Shown here: in pieces, positions 27,304-36,062 of the stretch
Numbering within the stretch: position 1 is the first letter of the stretch
Layout: the number at the start of each line of letters is the position of its first letter
From: Spirosoma fluviale
GTDB lineage: Bacteria; Bacteroidota; Bacteroidia; Cytophagales; Spirosomataceae
Assembly: GCA_945883625.1 (NCBI GenBank)
Contig: CAMCXW010000010.1
Coordinates: forward strand, 1 to 57,533
DNA: 57,533 nt
Direction of reading: 5' to 3'
Program-made: the position numbers and the translations under genes
The notes under the pieces: generated by a model
What the model saw: only the letters and a program-made list of their open reading frames with translations
Told to the model about the DNA's origin: nothing
Databases searched by the model: none

Positions 27304-27326
27304 ATAGAATTGTTTGTTTAATCAAT

Positions 27327-27364
27327 TAAAAAAAGCCCTCAAAAACCTATCGGTGTTGAGGGCT
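27327..27364 (-). terminator. intrinsic terminator of tRNA-Leu
   Basis: Arms AGCCCTCAA (27334-27342) and TTGAGGGCT (27356-27364), followed on the minus strand by a run of T residues. It begins six bases beyond the tRNA 3' end and lies upstream of tig. Confidence 0.85.
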
Positions 27365-27369
27365 TGCCT

Positions 27370-27454
27370 TGGTACGGGTGGAGGGACTCGAACCCCCATG
27401 CCTCGCGGCGCCAGATCCTAAGTCTGGTATGTCTACCAATTCCACCACACCCGC
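27370..27454 (-). tRNA. tRNA-Leu (anticodon UAG)
   Basis: An 85-base tRNA including an encoded CCA. The anticodon stem CCAGA/TCTGG encloses loop CTTAGGA with anticodon TAG. The T-loop is GGTTCGAGTCC and there is a long variable arm, as in type II tRNAs for Leu. The acceptor stem is GCGGGTG paired to CACCCGT, giving a G1-U72 wobble where most bacterial tRNA-Leu have G1-C72. Confidence 0.95.
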
Positions 27455-27467
27455 GTAATTTGGAGTG

Positions 27468-27499
27468 CAAAGGTAATCAGCAAAACTTATTATTCCAAA
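27468..27499 (-). promoter_or_regulatory. promoter of tRNA-Leu (TTTG-N20-TACCTTTG)
   Basis: On the minus strand a -33 TTTG (27499-27496) and a -7 TACCTTTG (27475-27468) are 20 bases apart, matching the Bacteroidota consensus on both elements. It lies 14 bases upstream of the mature tRNA 5' end. This is the best promoter in the window. Confidence 0.65.
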
Positions 27500-27538
27500 G
27501 GTGTTTGGCAAATAATCTAATCAATAAACATTTTGTGT

Positions 27539-27546
27539 TATTTTTG
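27539..27546 (+). promoter_or_regulatory. -7 promoter box (TATTTTTG) for the symporter operon
   Basis: Matches TAnnTTTG, 18 bases before the ATG at 27565. No good -33 element at the expected distance. Confidence 0.4.
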
Positions 27547-27564
27547 ACATATTAATAAAAACCT

Positions 27565-27681
27565 ATGTCTGCTCAGCAAGAAGAATCACAGCCTAATTGG
27601 CGCACCTGGTACCTCGTTTTAGGTGCATTTCTAGTGAGCATCATTCTGTTTTTCATCGGTTTTTCGGCACTTTTTAGCTAA
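27565..27681 (+). CDS. 38-residue single-pass membrane peptide ahead of the symporter
   Basis: A short open frame of 38 codons: a polar start (MSAQQEESQPNWRTWY) followed by one strong membrane helix (LVLGAFLVSIILFFIGFSALF) to the end. It sits 18 bases behind a -7 box and ends three bases before the ATG of the sodium/solute symporter, so it is very likely translated from the same mRNA. Some transporters of this and other families have tiny membrane subunits encoded just ahead of the large subunit; that this peptide is one is inference. No family name can be given. Confidence 0.65.
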   Translation: MSAQQEESQPNWRTWYLVLGAFLVSIILFFIGFSALFS

Positions 27682-27684
27682 ACC

Positions 27685-29373
27685 ATGCATCTACTCGACT
27701 GGATTATTTTAGTGTTGACAATTGGCGGAATTGTGGCGTATGGGAGTTGGAGGGGCCAACAGTCCAAGCAGTCTTTGCAGGGATTTTTACTTGCCGACCG
27801 GGAATTACCTTGGTATCATGTGTTGCTTTCTGTCATGGCGACGCAGGCTTCCGCGATTACATTTTTATCCGCACCGGGCCAGGCATATACAGATGGCATG
27901 CGATTCGTTCAATTCTATTTGGGGTTACCCATCGCCATGATTGTGCTATCTGTTACGTTCATTCCGAATTATTATCGACTCAAAGTTTACACGGCCTATC
28001 AGTTTTTAGAAAAAAGATTTGACTCCAAAACCCGTGTTTTAACCAGTTTACTTTTTTTGATTCCGCGCGCACTATCTACCGGCGTAACCATCGCGGCTCC
28101 ATCTATTATCTTATCGATTTTAGTAGGCTGGGATTTAACTTGGACGAACACCTTAACGGCCACACTCGTAACTACCTATTGTATGTTGGGCGGCTCCAAA
28201 GCCATTTCCTATACCCAAATGTTACAAATGTCAGTGGTTTTAGCAGGTATGGTCTTAGCTGCGGTGCTCATTATTTACCAATTACCACCGGAAATCGGCG
28301 TCAAACAGTCGCTGCAAATTGCAGGTAAAATGGGCAAGATCAATTTGATTGATTGGAAATTTGATTTGAATAATCGTTATAATATTTGGTCAGGGATCAT
28401 CGGTGGTTTCTTTTTGCAACTATCCTATTTCGGAACGGACCAAAGCCAAGTGGGTCGTTACCTTTCTGGACAATCTGCTACACAAAGTAGAAAAGGCTTG
28501 TTGCTGAATGGCTTTCTGAAAATCCCGATGCAATTCTTCATTTTACTGGTCGGTATTTTCGTTTTTATCTTTTACCAGTTTCATGAGCCACCGATGTTTT
28601 TCAATAAAAATACGGAGGCGGTTTGGGTGAAGCAGGCAGATGCGAAGCAAATCAATCAAGCGAAAACGGCTTTATTTGAAGCCAAGAAAAAGGCCGAATT
28701 AGCATTAGTCAATGCCATCGACCACAATCCGGCTGCAGTCGCACCCTTGAAAAATGAGATTAATTCGTTGCATGAGCGCCAAATGAAACTACGCGAAGAT
28801 GCAGTTTCTTCGATGGAGAAGTCGGCCGTTTCCTTTGAACCCAATGACACCAACTATATTTTCTTAACCTACATCATCGATCATTTGCCCATCGGGATCA
28901 TTGGATTTTTGATTGCGATGATTTTGTTATCGTCTATGGGATCCATGGCATCCGCATTTGGTTCATTGACCTCGACTAGTATGGTTGACGTGTATCAGCG
29001 ATTTGTCAATCCCGAAGCAAGCAACAAGCATTATTGGTGGGCGTCCAAAGTAACGACCTTAGGCTGGGGGATCCTGTGTTTAATTGTGGCTCATTTTGCA
29101 ACCAATATGGGTAGTTTGATTGAAGTCGTCAACATTCTTGGTTCGTGGTTTTATGGAACGATACTTGGTATATTTCTATGTGCCTTTTATTTACCGAAAA
29201 CCGAAGGCAAACATGTATTCTGGTCGGCATTACTGGCCGAAATCATCGTCATCGTCGCTTGGTATTATGAGTTAATGGCCTTCTTGTGGTTAAATGTACT
29301 CGGCTGCTTATTGGTCATGATTTTTTCTATTATTTTGCAACAAATAGACCGATTGCGGGCGCATGCTGTTTAA
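27685..29373 (+). CDS. sodium:solute symporter
   Basis: A 562-residue transporter of the SSS family with about 13 membrane helices. Visible family segments: LLADRELPWYHVLLSVMATQASAITFLSAPGQAYTDG (first part of the core), YQFLEKRFDSKTRVL, and FLQLSYFGTDQSQVGRYL. A charged 90-residue cytoplasmic or periplasmic loop (about 310-390, Lys/Ala-rich and probably coiled) interrupts the helices. Substrate not predictable: the family carries sugars, sialic acid, proline or iodide. It overlaps the MBOAT gene by 11 bases. Confidence 0.88.
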   Translation: MHLLDWIILVLTIGGIVAYGSWRGQQSKQSLQGFLLADRELPWYHVLLSVMATQASAITFLSAPGQAYTDGMRFVQFYLGLPIAMIVLSVTFIPNYYRLKVYTAYQFLEKRFDSKTRVLTSLLFLIPRALSTGVTIAAPSIILSILVGWDLTWTNTLTATLVTTYCMLGGSKAISYTQMLQMSVVLAGMVLAAVLIIYQLPPEIGVKQSLQIAGKMGKINLIDWKFDLNNRYNIWSGIIGGFFLQLSYFGTDQSQVGRYLSGQSATQSRKGLLLNGFLKIPMQFFILLVGIFVFIFYQFHEPPMFFNKNTEAVWVKQADAKQINQAKTALFEAKKKAELALVNAIDHNPAAVAPLKNEINSLHERQMKLREDAVSSMEKSAVSFEPNDTNYIFLTYIIDHLPIGIIGFLIAMILLSSMGSMASAFGSLTSTSMVDVYQRFVNPEASNKHYWWASKVTTLGWGILCLIVAHFATNMGSLIEVVNILGSWFYGTILGIFLCAFYLPKTEGKHVFWSALLAEIIVIVAWYYELMAFLWLNVLGCLLVMIFSIILQQIDRLRAHAV

Positions 29374-30799
29374 TTCATTTTCCTTTCTTGTCTTCCTTCC
29401 CATCGTATATGCGCTGTTTTGGGGTGTGCATTATGCCAAAGGCATCGCGCATAAACTCAAATGGCAGCATGCCATTTTATTGATCGCCAGTTATTTTTTC
29501 TATGCCTATTGGAATGTTTGGTTTCTCGCGCTGCTCATTTTTTCGACCAGTTTAGATTTTTATTCAGGGCAAAAAGTCGCCACCAACTCAGGGAAATTGG
29601 GCAAAAAGACATGGTTTTGGCTCAGTATAGGTGTCAATTTTGCACTTCTCGGATTTTTCAAATACTACAATTTTATTGTTTCTAGCTTGGCCGATTTAGC
29701 TCAGTCAATTGATTGGAGTTGGGAGCCCACGCTCCTATTAATCACCTTACCGGTGGGTATTTCATTTTATACCTTTCACGGGCTATCCTATGTGATTGAT
29801 ATTTACAAGGACCGAATTAAACCCGAAAAAGACATGTTGGTCTACGGCTTATTCGTCTGCTTCTTCCCTTTATTAGTAGCAGGACCGATCGAGCGAGCCA
29901 ATCACCTGATTCCACAATTGAAGGAGGAAAAGAAGTTTAATCGAGCGCAGAGTATCTTCGGATTGCAACAGATGTTGTGGGGATTTTTTAAGAAAATTGT
30001 GATTGCGGATAATTGTGCGGTGTATGTGAATCAGATATTTGGCCAACAAGAATCCCTGAATTCCGCTAGTTTAATCGTGGGAGCCGTTTTGTTTTCCTTC
30101 CAAATTTATGGTGATTTTTCGGGCTATTCAGATATTGCATTAGGCACCGCGCGTCTGTTTGGCATTGAGTTACTGAACAATTTCAACTTCCCGTACTTTG
30201 CTAAAAACGTGGCTGAATTTTGGAAGCGTTGGCATATCTCATTAACCTCATGGTTCCGAGACTATTTATATATCCCGTTGGGTGGCAACCGCGTCTCGAA
30301 ATTGCGCCGGGTCGTCAATACCTTAACGGTATTTTTAGTCAGTGGTTTGTGGCATGGAGCCAGCTGGACCTATGTTTTTTGGGGATTTTTGAATGGCTTA
30401 TTTTTAGTGCCTCAAGCGGTGAGCAAGCGATTTATGTGGGTGTCTCAGTCGAAACTCGTTTCCGGATTACGGATGCTAATTACTTTCAGTATCGTGACCA
30501 TATTTTGGGTGTTTTTTAGAGCCAAAAGCATCTCGGAGGCATTCGCGTATTTGGCGGGGATGGTCCAACATGGCGGCTGGATACCCGATATTTCAGGTAG
30601 AAAAAATCTGGTGATTTTGAGTGTTCTGATTGTCGGGTTTATGGGGATTGAGTGGTTAGGCCGACATACCCTTAGCCCGTTGGTTCGAATCAATGCGCTT
30701 GCTAATCGCTGGGTTAAATGGACATTTTATTACAGCTTGATGGTATTAATCTTATATTTCTACCGGGGGAATGACCAGTTTATTTACTTTCAATTCTAA
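29363..30799 (+). CDS. MBOAT-family O-acyltransferase (AlgI-like)
   Basis: A 478-residue polytopic membrane protein. It begins MLFNSFSFLVFLPIVYALFW as most AlgI/DltB-type proteins do. YGDFSGYSDIALGTARLFG and the active-site region GLWHGASWTYVFWG, with the catalytic His, are clear. Such proteins pass acyl groups across the membrane to an O-acetylating partner acting on alginate, teichoic acid or other polymers. The partner is probably the next gene, 5 bases on. No alginate genes are near, so the acceptor polymer is unknown. Confidence 0.92.
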   Translation: MLFNSFSFLVFLPIVYALFWGVHYAKGIAHKLKWQHAILLIASYFFYAYWNVWFLALLIFSTSLDFYSGQKVATNSGKLGKKTWFWLSIGVNFALLGFFKYYNFIVSSLADLAQSIDWSWEPTLLLITLPVGISFYTFHGLSYVIDIYKDRIKPEKDMLVYGLFVCFFPLLVAGPIERANHLIPQLKEEKKFNRAQSIFGLQQMLWGFFKKIVIADNCAVYVNQIFGQQESLNSASLIVGAVLFSFQIYGDFSGYSDIALGTARLFGIELLNNFNFPYFAKNVAEFWKRWHISLTSWFRDYLYIPLGGNRVSKLRRVVNTLTVFLVSGLWHGASWTYVFWGFLNGLFLVPQAVSKRFMWVSQSKLVSGLRMLITFSIVTIFWVFFRAKSISEAFAYLAGMVQHGGWIPDISGRKNLVILSVLIVGFMGIEWLGRHTLSPLVRINALANRWVKWTFYYSLMVLILYFYRGNDQFIYFQF

Positions 30800-30804
30800 A
30801 GACA

Positions 30805-31620
30805 ATGAAACACTTCTTACGTGATTTAATGGTGTTTTTAGGTGTTTTTGGCCTGATTTTCCACGCTTACCCCGAGTTCCAATATTGGACCAAGAGGTAC
30901 CAAACAGATGTGGCAGGTACGGAAGTATATGAAGTACTCGCGGCGAGTAAAGCTAAGCTAAAGAAGAAAAAGTTGGTGATCGGCGATAGCGTTGCCAAAC
31001 AAGTCTTGGATTCATTAGCGAATGATTCAGCCATAGTTTCATTAGCTTCCAATCAGGCTATTTCGATGGCGGGTCAATATGTGATTGCTGTTCAGGCGCT
31101 GGCAGCAAATCCATCGCTGGACACTTTAGTGCTAATGTATCACCCCTTCAGTTTTCAGAATAATTTAGCAAGCCCATTGAGCTTTCATTATTTTGTGAAG
31201 TCTTTTTATACGAAAGAAAATATGCCTTTGTTTAGTGAGCTGGTGAAGCGTCAAGTCGAGGCGATTCCCTTTTATTACTTGGCACAATACCGCCCGGTGT
31301 TAACCAGCAATTGGTCACCATCTTTCGAGGGGGTATCGGACGAAAAAGGGCTATTTTCTTCTATTTCGAAGGAATATGTGTTGCGATTGAAACAATTGTG
31401 CGCCCAAAAAGGAGTTGTATTACAGATTATTTCTCCGCCGATTAATGAGGTTTTCAAGGCGCAGGTTATGGCTTCGCGTACCCAATTTAAAGGGATCCCT
31501 GGCTATATTGATTCATGGTATTTCTATGCATCCGCTAATTTCCTGTCGGATCAAATCCACTTAGAGCGATTTGAATTTTTAAAAGATAGTCCATGGAAAA
31601 CGACTGGACTGATTCGCTAA
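30805..31620 (+). CDS. SGNH/AlgJ-like membrane-anchored partner of the MBOAT protein
   Basis: A 271-residue protein with an N-terminal membrane anchor (about residues 8-25) and a periplasmic domain. KLVIGDSVAKQVL carries a GDS motif like block I of SGNH esterases/acetyltransferases, and LSDQIHLERF near the end resembles the DxxH of block V. This matches AlgJ/AlgX-like or DltD-like partners of MBOAT proteins that complete transfer to the polymer. The assignment rests on these two motifs and on position. Its 3' end overlaps the convergent cyclophilin gene by 42 bases. Confidence 0.6.
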   Translation: MKHFLRDLMVFLGVFGLIFHAYPEFQYWTKRYQTDVAGTEVYEVLAASKAKLKKKKLVIGDSVAKQVLDSLANDSAIVSLASNQAISMAGQYVIAVQALAANPSLDTLVLMYHPFSFQNNLASPLSFHYFVKSFYTKENMPLFSELVKRQVEAIPFYYLAQYRPVLTSNWSPSFEGVSDEKGLFSSISKEYVLRLKQLCAQKGVVLQIISPPINEVFKAQVMASRTQFKGIPGYIDSWYFYASANFLSDQIHLERFEFLKDSPWKTTGLIR

Positions 31621-32178
31621 TTTTAACGAGAACTTAATTGGGATTACAGGTTTTTCATCGAATGACCGTTGTTTTTGCATCGAATCAATAACCGCTAAGC
31701 CCTTCGTTATTTTCCCAAAAACCACATATTGCTTATAGAATCGGGCGGCTTGCTCCGTATTTGTAACGATGAAAAATTCTGTGGGCGAAGAAGCTTTTTG
31801 TGGATTTCCCTCATCATAGCGAGCCATAGCAATCGCTCCTCGGTCAGGCTTTAGATGATCTGGATATTCAGCAGGAACTAGATAGGCCAAACGATCCATA
31901 AATTCTCCACCACCTTGCATTCCTATTTCATAGACATTCCGATAAAAATAGCGGTCCGTGAAATAGCCCATCTTAACGAGACGAACAAAATTAATGCGGT
32001 GCAGCGGAGTTTCGTTTGCTAAGGTTATTTCAAAATTCCCTAGACGGGTTTCCCCTAGAATTTTATTTTCAGGAAATTGCGAGGCTTGCGCGCGTAAATT
32101 CTTGTCCACTTGCGTGGGATCAACGTTATAATTAGGCTTACAAGCAACTACAAAAAATAACAAAAATATGAACCGCAT
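31579..32178 (-). CDS. cyclophilin-type peptidyl-prolyl isomerase, lipoprotein
   Basis: About 199 residues. The start MRFIFLLFFVVACKPNYN is a lipoprotein signal with lipobox VVAC, which fixes the start at 32178; the longer frame (32211) begins inside a dispersed palindrome and its extra residues are an artefact. The domain has ETRLGNFEITL, INFVRLVKMGYFTDRYFYR, MQGGGE and SPTEFFIVTN, the order of the cyclophilin core. It would speed up proline isomerisation of proteins in the periplasm. Confidence 0.85.
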   Translation of the reverse strand: MRFIFLLFFVVACKPNYNVDPTQVDKNLRAQASQFPENKILGETRLGNFEITLANETPLHRINFVRLVKMGYFTDRYFYRNVYEIGMQGGGEFMDRLAYLVPAEYPDHLKPDRGAIAMARYDEGNPQKASSPTEFFIVTNTEQAARFYKQYVVFGKITKGLAVIDSMQKQRSFDEKPVIPIKFSLKLANQSSRFPWTIF

Positions 32179-32181
32179 ACC

Positions 32182-32216
32182 TAGCTTTGGCAAACCTTGG
32201 AGGATTGCCAAAGCTA
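32182..32216. repeat. dispersed 35-base palindrome, copy 1
   Basis: Arms TAGCTTTGGCAAACCT (32182-32197) and AGGATTGCCAAAGCTA (32201-32216) with one mismatch and loop TGG. Member of the CTTTGGCAnACCT family; it lies just upstream of the cyclophilin start. Confidence 0.75.
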
Positions 32217-32231
32217 TAGGGAATTTGGGAC

Positions 32232-32258
32232 AAAAAAAAGGGAGCCGAGGCTCCCTTT
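32232..32258 (-). terminator. intrinsic terminator of the MFS sugar transporter
   Basis: Arms AAAGGGAGCC (32237-32246) and GGCTCCCTTT (32249-32258) with a two-base loop, followed on the minus strand by a run of eight T residues. Confidence 0.85.
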
Positions 32259-32278
32259 AAAATTTATCAACTACTAGA

Positions 32279-33487
32279 TTACGCGACCTTCACTTTCTTA
32301 CCAAAGAAATACAAAGCAGCAAATGCAACAATCAAGATAGCTGGGAAAAGCAACATATTTGATAAAGTTGATTGCCCTGCAGCTAGATCAGCGACGTCGC
32401 CAACTAGCCCTTTACTTACCGCAGCTGCTTTGTTATCATCGATCCAACTACCAATGATTGGTTGAAACATAGAAGAAGAAAACATACCGATACCTCCTAA
32501 AATGGAAAGCCCTAAAGCTCCTGTTTGTGGCATTGTTTCGGCTACATAACCAAGCATGTTTGGCCAGAAATAACAGATTCCCAATGCGTAAATAAACGCA
32601 GCGAAATATAAAGTTGAACCAGACATTGTACTCATTAAATATAATCCTGCTAATGCGAATATCGCAGAAAACAATAACACACCCATCGTGTTAATTTTAG
32701 CAATAATTGGACCTGCAAAATAACGACCTACAGCCATCAAGCCTGTTACTAAGGCTAGTATTAACATTGGACTAGCACCCGCTTTCGATAAAATCGGGCC
32801 CACCCATTGTTGTGGTCCAAATTCTGAAATAGCCGTTAATGCCATACAACCTGCCATGAACAAATACAACGGATTTAACATGGCTTTAAAGTTATCCAAT
32901 GTTGAATTTGCACTGACTCTTGGCTTTGGAAATGCTTGTCCAAAGAATAAGTACGCATAAATAACAGTTGGGATGATAATAACCCAAACTTGCGCTTGCC
33001 ATGTCATCGCAGAATCAGTCATGAACTTTGAAATTAACGAGCCCACCACAATTCCACCTGGGAACCACATGTGAAAACGATTTAATTTACTGCTCATTTC
33101 ATTACCCGTGTATGCATCAGCAATCATTGGATTACAAGCAGCTTCGGTACAACCATTACCTAAACCAATTAATAAAGTAGAAATCAACAAGGTGTTGTAA
33201 TCAACCGCATAAATGGTTAGTAAAATACCTAAAGCGTGAGCTACTAAGGCAATTTGCATGATCAACTTTGGCCCAATAGAGGTATAAAAAACTCCGCCCA
33301 AAATCATGGAAATAGGAAAACCAAGAAACCACATTTGATTTATATGACCTAATTGCTCATTGGATAAATTTAATTCCGTTCCTAACTGCGGTAAAATACC
33401 TGCCCGGATACTAAAAGAAAAGGCAGTCGTAATCAGCGCGAAGCAAGAAGCCAAGAATAATCGATTGGCATTAACAGTTTGATTCAT
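32279..33487 (-). CDS. MFS transporter, probably for a sugar or sugar derivative
   Basis: A 402-residue membrane protein with about 12 helices. The loop after helix 2 is degenerate (GVFYTSIGPKLIMQ). The segment IGLGNGCTEAACNPMIADAYTGNE is like that of Bacteroidota MFS sugar permeases. It is divergent from, and probably co-regulated with, two Gfo/Idh oxidoreductases and a TIM-barrel isomerase, so a sugar or inositol-like substrate is inferred. It ends in a good terminator. Substrate and direction of transport are not shown by the sequence. Confidence 0.8.
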   Translation of the reverse strand: MNQTVNANRLFLASCFALITTAFSFSIRAGILPQLGTELNLSNEQLGHINQMWFLGFPISMILGGVFYTSIGPKLIMQIALVAHALGILLTIYAVDYNTLLISTLLIGLGNGCTEAACNPMIADAYTGNEMSSKLNRFHMWFPGGIVVGSLISKFMTDSAMTWQAQVWVIIIPTVIYAYLFFGQAFPKPRVSANSTLDNFKAMLNPLYLFMAGCMALTAISEFGPQQWVGPILSKAGASPMLILALVTGLMAVGRYFAGPIIAKINTMGVLLFSAIFALAGLYLMSTMSGSTLYFAAFIYALGICYFWPNMLGYVAETMPQTGALGLSILGGIGMFSSSMFQPIIGSWIDDNKAAAVSKGLVGDVADLAAGQSTLSNMLLFPAILIVAFAALYFFGKKVKVA

Positions 33488-33669
33488 AATAGTTTAGTTT
33501 TAGTTAAAAGGTTAGAGAATTTGCAATCTTAAAAAAATTAAATTATAAATTGGAAAAATCGTACCAAAAAAACAAAAAGATTTTTAAATTCCTACATAAA
33601 ATATGATTTATTTTGAAAAATTTCTTGAAATCTGCTCTTTGGAAAGGGTAATTTAATCAAATTAAGCCC

Positions 33670-33677
33670 TATTTTTG
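33670..33677 (+). promoter_or_regulatory. -7 promoter box (TATTTTTG) for the Gfo/Idh operon
   Basis: Matches TAnnTTTG, 24 bases before the ATG at 33702, in the 214-base AT-rich gap divergent from the MFS gene. A TTTGG at 33638-33642 is too far upstream to be the matching -33. Confidence 0.4.
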
Positions 33678-33701
33678 TAATTATCTAAATCTATCAAACA
33701 T

Positions 33702-34898
33702 ATGATCCAAGGTGGAACATCCACGACAGCAGCTAGTCGGCGCGGAAGAAAATTAAAAATGGGCATGATCGGTGGAAGTACCGAAGCTTTCATAGGTGCC
33801 GTTCACCGCAGAGGTGCGCAATTAGACGGTGAAATCGAATTAGTTTGTGGGGCATTCAGCTCCAATCCAGAGAAATCAAAATCAACAGGTGAAGCCTTAT
33901 ATCTTCCAGAAAACCGTGTTTACGGTTCGTATGAAGAGATGATCCTAAAGGAAAAAGAGTTACCAGAAGGCGAGCGTATGGATTTTGTATCTATTGTTAC
34001 TCCTAACCATGTGCATTTTCCTGCAGCTAAATTTGCGCTTGAAAATGGGTTTCATGTGGTTTGTGATAAGCCAGCTACATTGAATTTGGCAGAAGCCAAA
34101 GAACTTAAAAAAATCATCGATAAATCAGGTTTGATTTTCGCATTGACACATAATTATACCGCGTATCCGATGGTCAAAGAGGCCAAACACCTCGTTGATT
34201 CGGGCCAATTAGGCGAAATTCGCAAGATTATCGTGGAATACCCCCAAGGCTGGTTGATTGATTTAGTGGAAGCTACTGGTCAAAAACAAGCCGCTTGGCG
34301 TACAGACCCTGAGCGTTGCGGTGCTGCGGGAGCGATCGGTGATATCGGAACGCATTGTGAAAATTTAATCGAATACATCACGGGATTACATATTACAGAA
34401 CTGTGTGCCGACTTGACGATTTTTGTTGAGGGTCGTTTATTAGATGATGATGGCAACATTTTGCTTCATTATAATAATGGTGCCAAAGGCGTTTTACACT
34501 GCTCACAAATCTGTAACGGAGAAGAAAACGATTTCAATTTCCGTATTTACGGAAGCAAGGCAGGAATTACGTGGCATCAAATGGAGCCAAATACATTGAC
34601 AATTCGTACACGCGATGATGGAGCACGTACGATTCGGACGGCAGTAGGTAATTTGTCGGCAGCGACGAATGCACATTCACGCCAACCGGCCGGACATCCA
34701 GAAGGTTACGTAGAAACGTTTGCGAATATTTACCGCAACTTTGCTTTTGCCGTAAGAGCCCGTTGGGCTGGCAAACCACAAGATCCCATGTTTGATTTCC
34801 CAGGCATAGACGAAGGAATTATGGGCATGGCATTCATTGAGAACGTGGTTCGTTCCGCCAAAGACAACCAGAACAAATGGACAAAATTTGAACTATAA
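33702..34898 (+). CDS. Gfo/Idh/MocA-family oxidoreductase (first of two)
   Basis: A 398-residue NAD(P)-dependent sugar oxidoreductase. The Rossmann start is KMGMIGGSTEAFIGAVHRRG, with VTPNHVHFPAAKFALENGFHVVCDKPATL as the family signature (the lysine in DKP is catalytic). RCGAAGAIGDIGTHCENLIEYITG carries the usual GDIGxH. No export signal, so cytoplasmic. It is six bases from a second, different member and is followed by a TIM-barrel isomerase, suggesting a keto-sugar or inositol pathway. Substrate unknown. Confidence 0.9.
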   Translation: MIQGGTSTTAASRRGRKLKMGMIGGSTEAFIGAVHRRGAQLDGEIELVCGAFSSNPEKSKSTGEALYLPENRVYGSYEEMILKEKELPEGERMDFVSIVTPNHVHFPAAKFALENGFHVVCDKPATLNLAEAKELKKIIDKSGLIFALTHNYTAYPMVKEAKHLVDSGQLGEIRKIIVEYPQGWLIDLVEATGQKQAAWRTDPERCGAAGAIGDIGTHCENLIEYITGLHITELCADLTIFVEGRLLDDDGNILLHYNNGAKGVLHCSQICNGEENDFNFRIYGSKAGITWHQMEPNTLTIRTRDDGARTIRTAVGNLSAATNAHSRQPAGHPEGYVETFANIYRNFAFAVRARWAGKPQDPMFDFPGIDEGIMGMAFIENVVRSAKDNQNKWTKFEL

Positions 34899-34904
34899 TA
34901 GATC

Positions 34905-36050
34905 ATGACTAAAATTAAAGTAGGTATCGTAGGTACCGGATTTATCGGACCCGCACACATCGAAGCGCTTCGCCGCTTACCCAATATCGAAGTTGCTGCA
35001 CTTTGTGAAGTAACCATTGAATTAGCCGAGGCAAAAGCGAAACAACTAGGAATTGGCCGTTGGTATACCTTTGAAGACTTATTAAAACAAGACGATATCC
35101 AATGTGTACACATCTGTACACCCAATTTCCTGCACTATTCACAATCAAAAGCCGCTTTATTAGCTGGCAAGCATGTGGTTTGTGAAAAGCCATTGGCGAA
35201 AGATTTACATGAGGCTGAAGAGTTAATGGAATTGGCAGCAAAAACTGGTTTGGTGAATGCGGTTCACTTCAACTTGCGTTATTATCCGTTGGTACGTCAA
35301 ATGAAAACCATGCGCGAAAAAGGCGATTTGGGCGAAGTTTATTCGATCATCGGTAGCTACTTACAAGATTGGTTATTCTATAACACAGATTACAACTGGC
35401 GTTTAGAACCAGATAAATCGGGTGATTCACGTGCGATTGCGGACATCGGATCACACTTATTGGATGTAATCGAATACATCACCGGATTGAAAACGGTGGA
35501 GGTTATGGCTGATTTCAACACGGTTCACAAGGTGCGTAAGAAGCCTTTGAAGCCAGTGGAAACGTATTCAGGCAAAATGTTACAACCGGAAGATTATGCG
35601 GATGTGGCTATTAATACGGAGGATCATGCCAACGTACTATTGCGTTTCGACAATGGAAACCGTGGTTGTGTCACGGTATCTCAAGTTTCAGCGGGACGAA
35701 AGAACCAATTGAAATTAGAAATTTCAGGATCTAACAAAACATTTGCGTTTAACTCAGAAGCGCCAAACGAAATGTGGATCGGTAACCGTGATCAAGCGAA
35801 TCAAGTGTTAATGCGCGATCCATCTTTGGCATATCCAGAAGCGACGGCATTAATGACATTCCCAGGAGGTCACAATGAAGGATTCTCGGATACATCGAAG
35901 CAATTATTCAAGGAAGTTTATGCGGCTGTTGAGGCAGGTAAGCAACCAGAAAATCCGAAATACCCGACATTTGCCGACGGGTACCGTGAGCTATTAATTT
36001 GCGAGCGAATCTTGGATTCGACACGTTCACAAAAGTGGGTTAAAATCTAA
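34905..36050 (+). CDS. Gfo/Idh/MocA-family oxidoreductase (second of two)
   Basis: A 381-residue relative of its upstream neighbour but clearly a distinct paralogue. Nucleotide site KVGIVGTGFIGPAHIEALRR, then CTPNFLHYSQSKAALLAGKHVVCEKPLAKDLHEA with the EKP lysine, and SRAIADIGSHLLDVIEYITGL. Likely oxidises or reduces a sugar at a ring carbon, perhaps in series with the first enzyme. Cytoplasmic, with a 12-base gap to the isomerase gene. Confidence 0.92.
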   Translation: MTKIKVGIVGTGFIGPAHIEALRRLPNIEVAALCEVTIELAEAKAKQLGIGRWYTFEDLLKQDDIQCVHICTPNFLHYSQSKAALLAGKHVVCEKPLAKDLHEAEELMELAAKTGLVNAVHFNLRYYPLVRQMKTMREKGDLGEVYSIIGSYLQDWLFYNTDYNWRLEPDKSGDSRAIADIGSHLLDVIEYITGLKTVEVMADFNTVHKVRKKPLKPVETYSGKMLQPEDYADVAINTEDHANVLLRFDNGNRGCVTVSQVSAGRKNQLKLEISGSNKTFAFNSEAPNEMWIGNRDQANQVLMRDPSLAYPEATALMTFPGGHNEGFSDTSKQLFKEVYAAVEAGKQPENPKYPTFADGYRELLICERILDSTRSQKWVKI

Positions 36051-36062
36051 ACCGTTAACAAT

